In this document: piece after piece, positions 53,739-62,980 of the stretch
Numbering within the stretch: the first letter of the stretch is position 1
Layout: each line of letters starts with the position of its first letter
Source of the DNA: Lachnospiraceae bacterium
Lineage (GTDB): Bacteria; Bacillota; Clostridia; Lachnospirales; Lachnospiraceae
Direction: 5' to 3'
NCBI GenBank assembly: GCA_017434885.1
Contig: JAFSGE010000045.1
Coordinates: 34,782 to 98,781, forward strand
DNA length: 64,000 nt
The notes under the pieces: generated by a model
The model's database searches: none
What the model saw: the letters and a program-made list of their open reading frames with translations, nothing else
Told to the model about the DNA's origin: nothing
Translations under genes and position numbers: made by a program

Positions 53739-55247
53739 ATGAGAAAATATAAGGCGATAGGCGTAATCTTGGCAAGCGCAGTGGCGTTGCTGGCAGGCTG
53801 CGGGGCGGCAAAAGGAAAAGCAGTGGAGGAGTTAAATGTAGGAAATCAGGTAATGGGCGTATCTGTTCACGACCCGTCTGTTGTGAAAGACAACGGAAAA
53901 TATTATATTTTCGGTTCGCATATGGAGGCTGCAGTTTCAGAAGATTTGCAGAGCTTTAAGAGTTTTGCAAGTGGGGTAAATGCAATGAATCCTCTGTTTG
54001 ACAATTTGTTTACGGGGGAACTGGAAGCATTTGAGTTCACGGGAATGCATGTGGACGGCGGTTATGCGGTATGGGCGCCGGATGTGATATACAATCCGGT
54101 AATGGAGAAGTGGGTAATGTATTTTTCCACCAGTCACGATTACCGGACTTCCAATATCTGTATGGCAACTGCAGATCATATTGAAGGTCCCTACAGCTAT
54201 CAGGAAACCTTGATTTATTCCGGTTATAATCTGGTAAATGTGGAAGAAACCAATTTTTATGAGATATTAGGTGCAGATGCAAAAGCTACTGACTATATTG
54301 CGGCAGGAGCTTATAACAATCTGAATTATCCAAACTGTATCGATCCTACTATTTTTTATGATGAAGAGGGAAAAATGTGGATGGTATACGGTTCCTGGTC
54401 GGGAGGAATCTGGCTTCTTGAACTTGATGAGGCAACAGGGCTGCCCATTCATCCTAAGGCTGACGAAGAAAAGAAAATTGATACATATTATGGATATTAT
54501 CTGATGGGCGGACTTCATAATTCCTGTGAAGGACCTTATATTCTTTATGATGAGACAAGCGGCTATTATTACTTATTTGTTTCCTATGGCGGCCTTACCA
54601 GAGAAGGCGGTTATCAAATCAGACAGTACAGAGCGGAAAATGTGACAGGACCCTATGTGGATGCAAAGGGAAATACCTTTGACTATGTGCCGAATCATTC
54701 CGAATGCGGGCTTAAGATGATGGGAAACTATATGCTGCCCAGTTTGAAGACTGCTTATATGGCACCCGGACATTGCTCTATGTTAAAAGATGACGACGGA
54801 AAATATTATGTGGTTTATCACCAAAGATTTGATAACGGTTCTGAATACCATGAACCACGTGTACACCAGATGTTTGTAAATGAGGATGGATGGCTTGTGG
54901 CTGCTCCTTTTGCCACAATGGGAGAAGTGCTAAAAGAAGGTGGCGTGGCATCTGCGGAAGAAGTGAGCGGCGTTTACTATTATGTAAACCATGGAACGGA
55001 TATTTCTGCCGAAATTCATTCTTATGAGGAAATGCAATTAAAGAAAGACGGAAGTCTGGTGCTTACAGACGGCAGTAGCGGAACATGGGAAGTAAAAGAA
55101 GGTACTTCTTACATTACGTTAACGGTTGGTGAAGCGATATATAAAGGTGTTGTGATTGAGATGCAGGATGAAGCCGGAAACGCTGTCAGATGTATCACTG
55201 CAGCCGGAAACAATAATGAAACGATTTGGGGAGTATTTTACATATAG
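53739..55247 (+). CDS. Secreted lipoprotein GH43, endo-arabinanase type
   Basis: Extracellular enzyme of about 502 residues, fixed to the membrane by a lipid (lipobox LAGC, Cys 21). The five-bladed GH43 propeller shows the catalytic acids: VHDPSVVKDNGKYYIFGSH (Asp 45), NCIDPTIFYDEEGKMW (second Asp) and NSCEGPYILYDE (Glu), plus YAVWAPDVIYNP. Length and the C-terminal extra domain fit long arabinan endo-1,5-alpha-L-arabinosidases; other pentosan targets are possible. GATGGAGG upstream fits ATG 53739 rather than the in-frame ATG 53727. Its neighbours (sugar ABC transporter, second GH43) and araABD elsewhere support arabinan as substrate. Confidence 0.88.
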   Translation: MRKYKAIGVILASAVALLAGCGAAKGKAVEELNVGNQVMGVSVHDPSVVKDNGKYYIFGSHMEAAVSEDLQSFKSFASGVNAMNPLFDNLFTGELEAFEFTGMHVDGGYAVWAPDVIYNPVMEKWVMYFSTSHDYRTSNICMATADHIEGPYSYQETLIYSGYNLVNVEETNFYEILGADAKATDYIAAGAYNNLNYPNCIDPTIFYDEEGKMWMVYGSWSGGIWLLELDEATGLPIHPKADEEKKIDTYYGYYLMGGLHNSCEGPYILYDETSGYYYLFVSYGGLTREGGYQIRQYRAENVTGPYVDAKGNTFDYVPNHSECGLKMMGNYMLPSLKTAYMAPGHCSMLKDDDGKYYVVYHQRFDNGSEYHEPRVHQMFVNEDGWLVAAPFATMGEVLKEGGVASAEEVSGVYYYVNHGTDISAEIHSYEEMQLKKDGSLVLTDGSSGTWEVKEGTSYITLTVGEAIYKGVVIEMQDEAGNAVRCITAAGNNNETIWGVFYI

Positions 55248-55262
55248 TAAAATGTTACAAAA

Positions 55263-55389
55263 AAACCAATAATATTTTAGCACTAAACACGAAACTGTGA
55301 AATAATTTAGAAAAACGTAAAATAAACATTGACATGGTGCTAAAGGCGTTATACAATAAGCATAACGAAAGGGAAATAATTATTGGTTT
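55263..55389 (+). promoter_or_regulatory. ABC operon promoter flanked by nested inverted repeats
   Basis: A strong promoter, TTGACA (55329-55334) with TACAAT (55352-55357), 17 bp apart, lies inside a perfect 11-bp inverted repeat AAACCAATAAT (55263-55273) / ATTATTGGTTT (55379-55389). A second perfect pair, TTTAGCAC (55276-55283) / GTGCTAAA (55337-55344), places one copy in the -35/-10 spacer. These look like operator sites; the regulator is not known. Confidence 0.6.
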
Positions 55390-55503
55390 GGTATAAAAAA
55401 TACACAAAAGTATAGATGGCCACTATACTGAAAGGTAAAATAAAATACAAAAATCAATATTATTTTACAAAACTCACAACTTAAACAAAATAGGAGGTTA
55501 GTT
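55390..55503 (+). promoter_or_regulatory. Long leader of the solute-binding-protein mRNA
   Basis: Transcription from TACAAT would give a leader of about 140 nt. It holds AGTATAG/CTATACT (55409-55415, 55423-55429; 7-nt loop) and a perfect GTAAAATAA/TTATTTTAC pair (55435-55443, 55460-55468). AGGAGG at 55492-55497 lies after them. The hairpins may protect a very abundant mRNA. Confidence 0.5.
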
Positions 55504-56997
55504 ATGAAGAAGAAGTTATTAAGCATTTTACTTGCAACAACAATGACATTCAGTGTTCTTTGCGGTTGCGGCGGTGCATCAGAAGAAGCAACAACAGAAG
55601 CACCTGCAGAAACAGCTACAGAAAGCACAGAAGAAAAAGTTGGTGCACAGATTGAGGTTAAAGAAGAAGCGCTTACTGATGTGGCAGTAGAAGGAGATTT
55701 CTCCGGAGCAGACCTTACAGTTTTCATTTACGCACAGGATCATGAAAAGACAGTTTATCAGTCTCTTATTGACAAGTTCATGGAAAGCACAGGCGCAAAC
55801 GTTACTCTCGAAGTTACAACTTCCGATGAATATGGACAGAAGATTTTAGCATATAAGGCTGCTGATGATATGCCTGATATTTTCTATACAGGTCCCGAAG
55901 CAGTTCCCAGCAACGTTAATGACGGTTACTTATTACCCTTAGATGACTATGTTGACCCTGAAGTAGTTGCAAACCTTTGGGGTGGTGTAAACGGTGCTTA
56001 CAGATATGATGGTGTAACAGCAGGTAACGGTGAAGGTGCTCTTTACTGTCTTCCTAAGGATTTCTCCACATTTGCATTCGCTTACAACAAGACAATGTTT
56101 GATGAAGCAGGTTTAGAGTATCCCGACCCTGCAAATCCTTACACATGGGAAGAATTCCTTGAAGTATGTAAGCAGCTTACAAAGGATACAGACGGTGACG
56201 GCGAAATCGACCAGTGGGGTACAGCAAACGCTCTTCAGTGGGCACTCGATGCTTTCATCTACACAAACGGCGGACATTTCTTAAATGAAGATTATACACA
56301 GGTAGTAATTGACGGACAGGAAGAATTTATTGAAGCATTCCAGTATTTTGCAGACTTAACATGCAAGCACGGTGTAACTCCTACAGTAGAACAGGATACA
56401 GCTCTTGGCGGATACCAGAGATGGTTAGACGGACAGATTGGTTTCTACGCATGTGGTACATGGGACGTAGGTGCATTCATGGATAAGAACACATTCCCTT
56501 ATGAATGGGATCTCTGTGCATGGCCTGTAGGTAAGACCGGCGTTTCCATGACACGTAACGGTTCCGTAGGTTTCTCCGTATCTGCTGATACAGAATATCC
56601 TGAAGCAGCAGCAGCTCTGATTACATTATTCTCTACAGACCTTGAAGGCCAGAGAGTATTATCCGGTGAAACAACAGGTGTATCCTTACAGATGCCTAAC
56701 ATCATGGACTATGCTAAGGGTGATTACAAGGCAAAAGTTGCTGACGGCAGCATCCCTTACGCAAGCAATATCGATGTTATCTACAACTACTTAGAAGGAA
56801 CAGACAAATATGAAGGTATCTTCGTTGAAACAGCATATACATACAACGCTGACTGGTGGACAGCATTCTTAAGCGGTGGTTATGAATATGTATTAAACGG
56901 AGAAATGACAGCAGCAGAATATTGTGCACAGGTTCAGCCTGCAATGCAGGAAGCTCTTGATGCAGCTAACGAAATGAAAGCAGCTGCAGCAAACTAA
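55504..56997 (+). CDS. ABC transporter sugar-binding lipoprotein
   Basis: Extracellular binding protein of 497 residues (family 1). The signal peptide ends in the lipobox LCGC (Cys 22), followed by an acidic Thr/Glu/Ala linker (about 25-50). The mature part has typical features such as YQSLIDKFMESTGANVTLEV, NPYTWEEFLEVCKQLTKDTD and GSVGFSVSADTEYPEAAAAL. It would capture oligosaccharides released by the secreted GH43 and hand them to the two permeases. A strong promoter, long leader and a following hairpin suggest it is made in large excess over the permeases. No ATPase gene is present, so a shared MsmX-like ATPase is expected elsewhere. Confidence 0.92.
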   Translation: MKKKLLSILLATTMTFSVLCGCGGASEEATTEAPAETATESTEEKVGAQIEVKEEALTDVAVEGDFSGADLTVFIYAQDHEKTVYQSLIDKFMESTGANVTLEVTTSDEYGQKILAYKAADDMPDIFYTGPEAVPSNVNDGYLLPLDDYVDPEVVANLWGGVNGAYRYDGVTAGNGEGALYCLPKDFSTFAFAYNKTMFDEAGLEYPDPANPYTWEEFLEVCKQLTKDTDGDGEIDQWGTANALQWALDAFIYTNGGHFLNEDYTQVVIDGQEEFIEAFQYFADLTCKHGVTPTVEQDTALGGYQRWLDGQIGFYACGTWDVGAFMDKNTFPYEWDLCAWPVGKTGVSMTRNGSVGFSVSADTEYPEAAAALITLFSTDLEGQRVLSGETTGVSLQMPNIMDYAKGDYKAKVADGSIPYASNIDVIYNYLEGTDKYEGIFVETAYTYNADWWTAFLSGGYEYVLNGEMTAAEYCAQVQPAMQEALDAANEMKAAAAN

Positions 56998-57015
56998 ACC
57001 GATAGGCTTAAGAAT

Positions 57016-57049
57016 ATGACCCTGTGGCAGATAACTGTCACAGGGTCAT
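57016..57049 (+). other. Hairpin between binding-protein and permease genes
   Basis: ATGACCCTGTG (57016-57026) and CACAGGGTCAT (57039-57049) form an 11-bp stem. Only a short, broken T stretch follows, so it probably works as a leaky terminator or an RNA stabiliser lowering permease expression. Confidence 0.7.
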
Positions 57050-57106
57050 TTAAACAAGAGAGTACATACTAATGTTTGGCAGGCATTGACAGAAAGGAAG
57101 TTATTT

Positions 57107-58039
57107 ATGGGTCGTGTGAATGGTAAAACGAAAGTGAAATTATCGGCGATGGCCAAAAGGGAAGAAAGATGGGCTTTGCTGTTCGTAGCAGCGCCTGCGG
57201 TGGGATTTTTGTTATTTATGGCGTGGCCCATTATATTTGCATTTCTCACAAGTCTTACAACATGGAACGGTGCAAAAGGATTTGCGGGAATGCTTGACCG
57301 TTTCTGCGGTTTTGACAATTATGTAAAATTATTTAGTGATACAAAGTTTTGGAAAACATTATTAACAACAATTATTTATTTGATTGGTATTCCCATTGGT
57401 ATGATTTTGGGTCTTACCTTTGCAATGGGAATGAACAGAAAAATTCCGGGAGTGAGAGTGCTGCGTACTATGTATTATGTGCCGGTTATTTCCTCTCTAG
57501 TAGCGGTATCCATCCTTTGGGCATGGGTTTACAACTATGATTATGGTTTATTGAATGTGATTATTAAGGCTCTGACAGGAAAGCATGGACCGAACTGGCT
57601 TGGAGATGAAGCGCTGATTAAGGTGTCTATGATTATCTTCATGGTTTGGAAAGGACTTGGTACATCCATCATTCTTTACCTGGCAGGACTTCAAAATATA
57701 GACCGTAGCTACTATGAAGCAGCTATGGTAGACGGTGCCAACGGCTGGCAGAAATTCATTAACATTACAGTACCGTTATTATCACCCGTTACCTTCTACA
57801 TATTAATTACATCCATGATTGGCGGTTTCCAGGTGTTTGTAGAAGTTCAGGTAATGACAACTAACGGCGGTATCGGTTACAGCGCAGCGACAATTGTTTA
57901 CTACTTGTATGAAAAAGCCTTTGAGAGCTTCCAGCTCGGATATGCAAGTGCAATTGCAATTATTCTCGCGATTATTATATTTATCATTACGCTGATTAAC
58001 TTTATGGTACAGGATAAATGGGTTAAGACAATTGATTAG
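57107..58039 (+). CDS. Sugar ABC transporter permease (MalF type)
   Basis: Inner membrane permease of about 310 residues with six helices and the ATPase-contact loop YYEAAMVDGANGWQKFINIT ending in PLLSPV (EAA motif). AAAGGAAG at 57093-57100 fits ATG 57107; the TTG at 57086 has no ribosome binding site. It pairs with the following permease, 11 nt downstream, to form the channel for the bound oligosaccharide. Confidence 0.93.
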   Translation: MGRVNGKTKVKLSAMAKREERWALLFVAAPAVGFLLFMAWPIIFAFLTSLTTWNGAKGFAGMLDRFCGFDNYVKLFSDTKFWKTLLTTIIYLIGIPIGMILGLTFAMGMNRKIPGVRVLRTMYYVPVISSLVAVSILWAWVYNYDYGLLNVIIKALTGKHGPNWLGDEALIKVSMIIFMVWKGLGTSIILYLAGLQNIDRSYYEAAMVDGANGWQKFINITVPLLSPVTFYILITSMIGGFQVFVEVQVMTTNGGIGYSAATIVYYLYEKAFESFQLGYASAIAIILAIIIFIITLINFMVQDKWVKTID

Positions 58040-58050
58040 GAGGTGATACC

Positions 58051-58923
58051 ATGGCAGGAAAAGATAAAGACATCGTTGCATCAGCAGTTGTATCAAAGAA
58101 AGAAAAAGTTGGGAACGCTATTGTGTTTGTGTTATTGTGCCTCGGCGCAGTGGTTATGGTATTCCCGTTGATTTATATGGTTATGACATCATTTATGACC
58201 AAAAACCAGATTTTATCAGGACAGCTCAGCTTGATTCCCGACCCATGGGTATTCGGAAAATATGCGGAGGTGTTGCAGAAAGGTAGTTTTATATCCGGTG
58301 TACTTAATACGATTAAGATTGAAATTCCGGTATTGCTGATCGGCGGATTTACCTCATCTTTGGCAGCATTTGCATTTGCAAAGATGAAATTCCGCGGAAA
58401 AGGCGCTATCTTTATGGGGCTTTTGGCAACCATCATGATTCCTTTTGCGGTTATTATGATTCCCCAGTATGTAATGTTTACCAGATTAAAATGGACAGAC
58501 AGTTTATTACCGTTAATTATTCCGGCTTGTTTTGGTAATGTCAGCATGATTTTCTTCTTGAGACAGAACTTGAGCAGTATCCCTAATGATTTAATGGATG
58601 CAGCTAAGCTGGACGGATGCGGATATTTCAGAACCTTTGTACAGATTTTCTTCCCTCTGATGAAGGGAGCTGTAGGAACACAGCTGACACTTTGGTTCAT
58701 GGGTATCTGGAATGATTACCTTGCACCGGTTATTTTCCTTAGAAGTGAAAAGAACTGGACGTTACAGGTGGTAATCAGGTCGTTTAATGCGTATTATGCA
58801 ATCCAGAGTGACTATGCGCTGATTATGGCGGCATCGGTAATCGCGATGTTACCGACAATAACCTTATTCTTCTGCTTCCAGAGAGTAATTATTGAATCAG
58901 TAGCAATCAGTGGTATTAAATAG
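58051..58923 (+). CDS. Sugar ABC transporter permease (MalG type)
   Basis: Second permease, 290 residues and six helices. The EAA-type loop is seen as LMDAAKLDGCGYFRTFVQIF followed by FPLMKGA. The N-terminal part has a short cytosolic segment before the first helix (about 24-46). AGGAGG before ATG 58051 is strong. It overlaps in function with the upstream MalF-type gene and is followed after 15 nt by a YesL-like gene. Confidence 0.93.
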   Translation: MAGKDKDIVASAVVSKKEKVGNAIVFVLLCLGAVVMVFPLIYMVMTSFMTKNQILSGQLSLIPDPWVFGKYAEVLQKGSFISGVLNTIKIEIPVLLIGGFTSSLAAFAFAKMKFRGKGAIFMGLLATIMIPFAVIMIPQYVMFTRLKWTDSLLPLIIPACFGNVSMIFFLRQNLSSIPNDLMDAAKLDGCGYFRTFVQIFFPLMKGAVGTQLTLWFMGIWNDYLAPVIFLRSEKNWTLQVVIRSFNAYYAIQSDYALIMAASVIAMLPTITLFFCFQRVIIESVAISGIK

Positions 58924-58938
58924 AAACGGAGTGATTTT

Positions 58939-59571
58939 GTGTCAAACTCACCGGTAATCGCTTTTTTAAACAAGATGACGGATTTGATTCTCCTCAATAT
59001 CATATGGCTTATCAGCTGCATCCCTGTCGTAACGATAGGGGCAGCTACCACAGCCATGTATTATGTCTGTATTATTTCAATCAGACAGGGAGACGGTTAT
59101 GTAATAAAGCGGTATATTGCAAGTTTTAAACAGAATTTCAGGCAATCTACCATTATATGGTTGATAATGCTTTTAATAACGGCCGTGTTTGGACTTGATA
59201 TTTTCTTTTGGAATCAGGTTCATACAGGGTTTGGTAAGGTAATGCTTTGTGTCAGTATGGCACTATGGCTTTTGGTTGGTGTAATAGGGTTGTATGTTTT
59301 TCCGGTGCTGAGCAAACTTGAGGGAACGTTGATTTCTACCATTAAGAATGCAACGGCGTTTGCAATAGGGTATTTTCCGTATACCATAGCACTAATTTTG
59401 TTGACAGTCGGATTTATTTGGCTGAACCTGACGTCGCTTGGAATGAATGCAATTTCAATTTTTATCGGGTTTGCGCTTTTAGCATATCTGAAATCATTTT
59501 TTGTCTATAAAGTAATGATGAATCATATAGATGAGAGCTTTGATGATTTTTTAGATCCGACAGATGAGTAA
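58939..59571 (+). CDS. YesL/DUF624 membrane protein
   Basis: A 210-residue protein with about five helices of the DUF624 family, opening with MSNSPVIAFLNKMTDLILLN and the conserved WLISCIPVVTIGAATTAMYYV. YesL proteins sit in many Firmicutes sugar ABC operons; their job is unknown, perhaps assisting the permeases. It begins with GTG 58939 after ACGGAG and precedes the intracellular GH43 gene. Confidence 0.87.
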   Translation: MSNSPVIAFLNKMTDLILLNIIWLISCIPVVTIGAATTAMYYVCIISIRQGDGYVIKRYIASFKQNFRQSTIIWLIMLLITAVFGLDIFFWNQVHTGFGKVMLCVSMALWLLVGVIGLYVFPVLSKLEGTLISTIKNATAFAIGYFPYTIALILLTVGFIWLNLTSLGMNAISIFIGFALLAYLKSFFVYKVMMNHIDESFDDFLDPTDE

Positions 59572-59594
59572 TTTTATATAAGGATGGTTAAAAA

Positions 59595-60557
59595 ATGAAG
59601 GAACATGGAATGACAGAAACAGTAGCATATAAGGAAGTGTGGATTGCCCAAAGAGCTGACCCTTATGTGTATAAACATACAAACGGTGATTATTATTTTA
59701 CGGCGAGCCTGCCTGAGTATGACGGTATTGCACTCAGAAGGGCAAAAACATTAAAAGGATTACAGAGTGCGGAAGAAGTAATGATTTGGAAAAAGCACGA
59801 GAAAGGTCCTATGAGTTTTCATGTATGGGCGCCGGAATTGCACTACCTTGACGGAAAGTGGTATATCTATTTTGCTGCAGGAATGGCAGAGGATGTCTGG
59901 AATATCAGACCCTATGTGCTGGAATGTATGGGAGACGACCCGCTTACGGATGAATGGGTAGAGAGAGGAATGATGCAGTGTGCAGAAGAGGATGAATTTT
60001 CTTTCCGTGCCTTTTCGCTTGATGCTACCATTCTCAAAAATAAAGGTAAAAATTATTTTATCTGGGCAGAGAAGGTTGGTGTGGGAAAACAGATTTCCAA
60101 TCTTTACATAGCAGAAATGGAATCTCCGTTGAAATTAAAAACGGTTCAGGTATTATTGACAACACCGGATTATGACTGGGAAAGAAAAGGTTTCTGGGTA
60201 AATGAAGGACCGGCAGTTTTGTATCGTAACGGAAAGATTTTTGTGACTTATTCTGCCAGTGAAACAGGAATAGATTATTGCATGGGAATGCTTACAATTG
60301 ATGAAAATGCAGATTTGCTGGATCCCCGTGCGTGGCAGAAAAAGAGATATCCGGTTCTTGCATCCGATGCGGGTAAAACGATTTACGGACCGGGACACAA
60401 TTCCTTTACCGTGGACGAAGAAGGGAATGATATTTTGGTGTTCCATGCCCGGACAGAGACAGAAATTGTAGGAAATCCCCTTTATAATCCTAACAGACAT
60501 GCCATGCTGATGAAATTTGACTGGAATGAAGACGGAGAGCCTGTTTTTCAGTTTTAG
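59595..60557 (+). CDS. Intracellular GH43, exo-arabinofuranosidase type
   Basis: Cytoplasmic enzyme of 320 residues without signal peptide. GH43 acids: ADPYVYKHTNGDYYFTAS (first Asp), FSLDATILKNKGKNYFIWAE (second Asp) and WVNEGPAVLYRNG (Glu); PGHNSFTVDEEGNDILVFHA is the usual propeller-closing segment. Small GH43 proteins of this look remove L-arabinose from the end of arabino-oligosaccharides. The ribosome binding site AAGGATGG fits ATG 59595. It completes the uptake operon and feeds L-arabinose to AraA/AraB/AraD. Confidence 0.88.
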   Translation: MKEHGMTETVAYKEVWIAQRADPYVYKHTNGDYYFTASLPEYDGIALRRAKTLKGLQSAEEVMIWKKHEKGPMSFHVWAPELHYLDGKWYIYFAAGMAEDVWNIRPYVLECMGDDPLTDEWVERGMMQCAEEDEFSFRAFSLDATILKNKGKNYFIWAEKVGVGKQISNLYIAEMESPLKLKTVQVLLTTPDYDWERKGFWVNEGPAVLYRNGKIFVTYSASETGIDYCMGMLTIDENADLLDPRAWQKKRYPVLASDAGKTIYGPGHNSFTVDEEGNDILVFHARTETEIVGNPLYNPNRHAMLMKFDWNEDGEPVFQF

Positions 60558-60578
60558 CATAACTATAGGAGAATGCCT

Positions 60579-62864
60579 ATGAAAAAAATGGAGTTTAAAA
60601 TAAAAAAATCAAATACAGAAATAGAAGATATTCTACTTGATGAAAAGAAACCCCAAAAAGAAAAAAAAGCTAAAAAAATAAAATTGACAAAGAAACAAAA
60701 GGATGCCGAAGCAGTTAAAGAAGGTGGCAGAAAAATAAAATTCGAAAAAATGCGGGAAATTTTCATGAATATAGGAAAAAAACTGGGAATGGAAGACTCT
60801 GGTAAAGAAAAAAAGATTTCCCACTCCCTGATGAAATTTTTCGGCATATCCGTGGTTTTGATTGCAATACTGGGTATTACCTGTTATGCAATGGCATCTA
60901 AGGCTGTTATGACCAGATATGAAAATGCGGTTGTCAGTGCAAGCTCATCCATGGAAACTTCTATGGGATTGGTTTGCGATTCCGTATCTTCCAAGATTGT
61001 GGAAATGTATTTGAGTGAAGACTTTAATGCATATTACAACGATAAGTTTGATGCTTCCGCTGCGGAAGCGGTTTCCTATACGGGGCCGATTACGGATATG
61101 CTTGTAAATTTAAAGGCAAATATGAACTATATCGGTGCCTACTATATTATCCCGCAGCAGGGAAAGGCAATTCTATCCAATGTAAAGGGACTTCCCGAGA
61201 ATTATTATGAGGAATGTTTAAAGACGGAAGTAGGACAGAGCCTGCAGGCAAAAAGAACCAAAAATACCTGGCGGGGCTATCACAATACGTTAGACCAAAG
61301 TTTGGCTACGGGCAGTGATGATTACGCACTTTCCTTTATTATGCATTATGTGTTAAACAGAAATAACGGCTTCTTTATTGTAGATGTCAGCAGTAATTAT
61401 ATGCAGGAACTTCTCGGTGTTATGGAATTCGGAAAAGGCAGTATTACCGGTTATGTGACAGAGGACGGAAGAGAAGTATTGCTTCAGGAAGTGCATAACA
61501 AAAACGGCGAAGTCGTAATGCAAAAGTATGAAGGCAAAAAAATGTTTGTAGGAAATGCTTTCTATGAAGAGAGCATTGCTGCAAAAGAGGGCGGAAGTAA
61601 ATATGTAAAGGTAGGCGGTAAGCAGTATCTGTATGTATATAATCCGGTAGGAAAAACAGGAATTACCATATGTACATTAGTGCCGAAGTCAACCATTACC
61701 AGTGAAATTTCCGTTATCAGAACGGCCACTATTATAATTGTACTTTTAGCCTGTGCAGTTGCAGTTTTTGCAGGTATGTCACTGACAAAGAGTATCAGCT
61801 CTGCATTGAATCAGACCTGTGATGCGCTGGCATGTGCAGCAGAAGGTGATTTGACACAGGAAGTAACCACAAAGAGAAAAGATGAGTTTGGCAAGCTGAT
61901 AGCAGGTATGACAAAAATGCTTTCCGGTATGAGGGGACTGATTTCCGATAATCAGACTTTCGGACAAAAGGTGGTACGGTTATCCGGTGAAGTGGTAGCC
62001 TCATCTACCGAGATTGAAAGCTCCATGAAGCAGGTGGTTGATTCCATGCATTCTGTAGCAGAAGATGTAGGAATTCAGGCGCAGAAAACAGAGCAGGGTG
62101 TTGAGACAATTAATGTATTTTCGGATAAGATAAACAACATATATCAGGAATCCGAAAATATGGTATCCAAAACGGAAGAAGCACTATCTGCCATTGAAAA
62201 AGGAAAAGATATTGTAGGTAACTTAAGCCGGAAGTCGGAAGATACCGTGTCAGTTACCAGCGTATTGATTGAAGATATTAATCAGGTTGACAAGCAGTCC
62301 AAGAATATCGGGGAAATTATCGATACTATTGAAGAAATTGCAGGACAAACAAATTTACTGTCGTTGAATGCTTATATTGAAGCAGCAAGAGCCGGTGAAA
62401 GCGGAAGAGGCTTCTCGGTGGTTGCCGAAGAAATCAGAAAACTGGCAGAGCAGTCAATGAAGGCAGGAGATAAGGTAAGAAATATCGTTGCAGATATTAA
62501 AAACATTACTGCAAAGACGGAAGAATCTGCAAGAAAGACGGAAGTGTTCTTAAAAGAACAGTCACAGGCATTAAATGATACCATATCCATGTTTGGAACT
62601 ATCAGCAGTCAGGTAAGTGACTTAGTAAGTGCAATTCATGTGATGCAAAGTGATATGTCGGCAATGGTGATGAATAAAGAAGATATTGTTGCGATTATGC
62701 AAAGTGTTTCCGATATTGCTGAAGAAATTGTAAAGAGTGTAGATGGTGTATCGGAAGTGGTAAATGATAAAATGCAGCAGGTTGACTTGTTGGTAAACAA
62801 TGCGGAAAGCTTAAATAAAGAGGCGGAAGAATTATCAAAGTCAATGGAGCGGTTTAAAATTTAA
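60579..62864 (+). CDS. Chemoreceptor in the arabinan operon, with long basic N terminus
   Basis: Methyl-accepting chemotaxis protein of about 761 residues, starting 21 nt after the GH43 gene (ATG 60579 with AGGAGAA). A cytosolic segment of about 85 residues rich in Lys and Glu precedes the first membrane helix (about 86-108), longer than in the other basic-tailed receptor at 23.8 kb. An outside sensor domain of about 270 residues follows, then a second helix (about 385-405), HAMP and the signalling coiled coil with tip [20 protein letters not shown] (Tyr in place of the usual Ala/Ser). Its place suggests sensing of arabino-oligosaccharide, perhaps through the binding protein; this is inference. 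Confidence 0.9.
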   Translation: MKKMEFKIKKSNTEIEDILLDEKKPQKEKKAKKIKLTKKQKDAEAVKEGGRKIKFEKMREIFMNIGKKLGMEDSGKEKKISHSLMKFFGISVVLIAILGITCYAMASKAVMTRYENAVVSASSSMETSMGLVCDSVSSKIVEMYLSEDFNAYYNDKFDASAAEAVSYTGPITDMLVNLKANMNYIGAYYIIPQQGKAILSNVKGLPENYYEECLKTEVGQSLQAKRTKNTWRGYHNTLDQSLATGSDDYALSFIMHYVLNRNNGFFIVDVSSNYMQELLGVMEFGKGSITGYVTEDGREVLLQEVHNKNGEVVMQKYEGKKMFVGNAFYEESIAAKEGGSKYVKVGGKQYLYVYNPVGKTGITICTLVPKSTITSEISVIRTATIIIVLLACAVAVFAGMSLTKSISSALNQTCDALACAAEGDLTQEVTTKRKDEFGKLIAGMTKMLSGMRGLISDNQTFGQKVVRLSGEVVASSTEIESSMKQVVDSMHSVAEDVGIQAQKTEQGVETINVFSDKINNIYQESENMVSKTEEALSAIEKGKDIVGNLSRKSEDTVSVTSVLIEDINQVDKQSKNIGEIIDTIEEIAGQTNLLSLNAYIEAARAGESGRGFSVVAEEIRKLAEQSMKAGDKVRNIVADIKNITAKTEESARKTEVFLKEQSQALNDTISMFGTISSQVSDLVSAIHVMQSDMSAMVMNKEDIVAIMQSVSDIAEEIVKSVDGVSEVVNDKMQQVDLLVNNAESLNKEAEELSKSMERFKI

Positions 62865-62922
62865 TTGTCATTAAGAACAAACGACGCCACGCTTTGCGAG
62901 CTGTCTTAGTGGACATAAAGAA

Positions 62923-62946
62923 CCCCGGCTTCCTTTGAAGCCGGGG
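62923..62946. terminator. Bidirectional terminator between chemoreceptor and ArsR-type gene
   Basis: CCCCGGCTTC (62923-62932) and GAAGCCGGGG (62937-62946) form a perfect 10-bp GC-rich stem with a 4-nt loop; T-rich sequence lies on each side in the direction of travel. Confidence 0.9.
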
Positions 62947-62980
62947 ATGTTTATTTTATATACATAGAAACGGAAACTGT

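Noticed and set aside
62870-62920. Degenerate repeat or tRNA-like sequence after the last chemoreceptor
   Set aside because: CCAC/GTGG pairing is too short and no cloverleaf can be folded.
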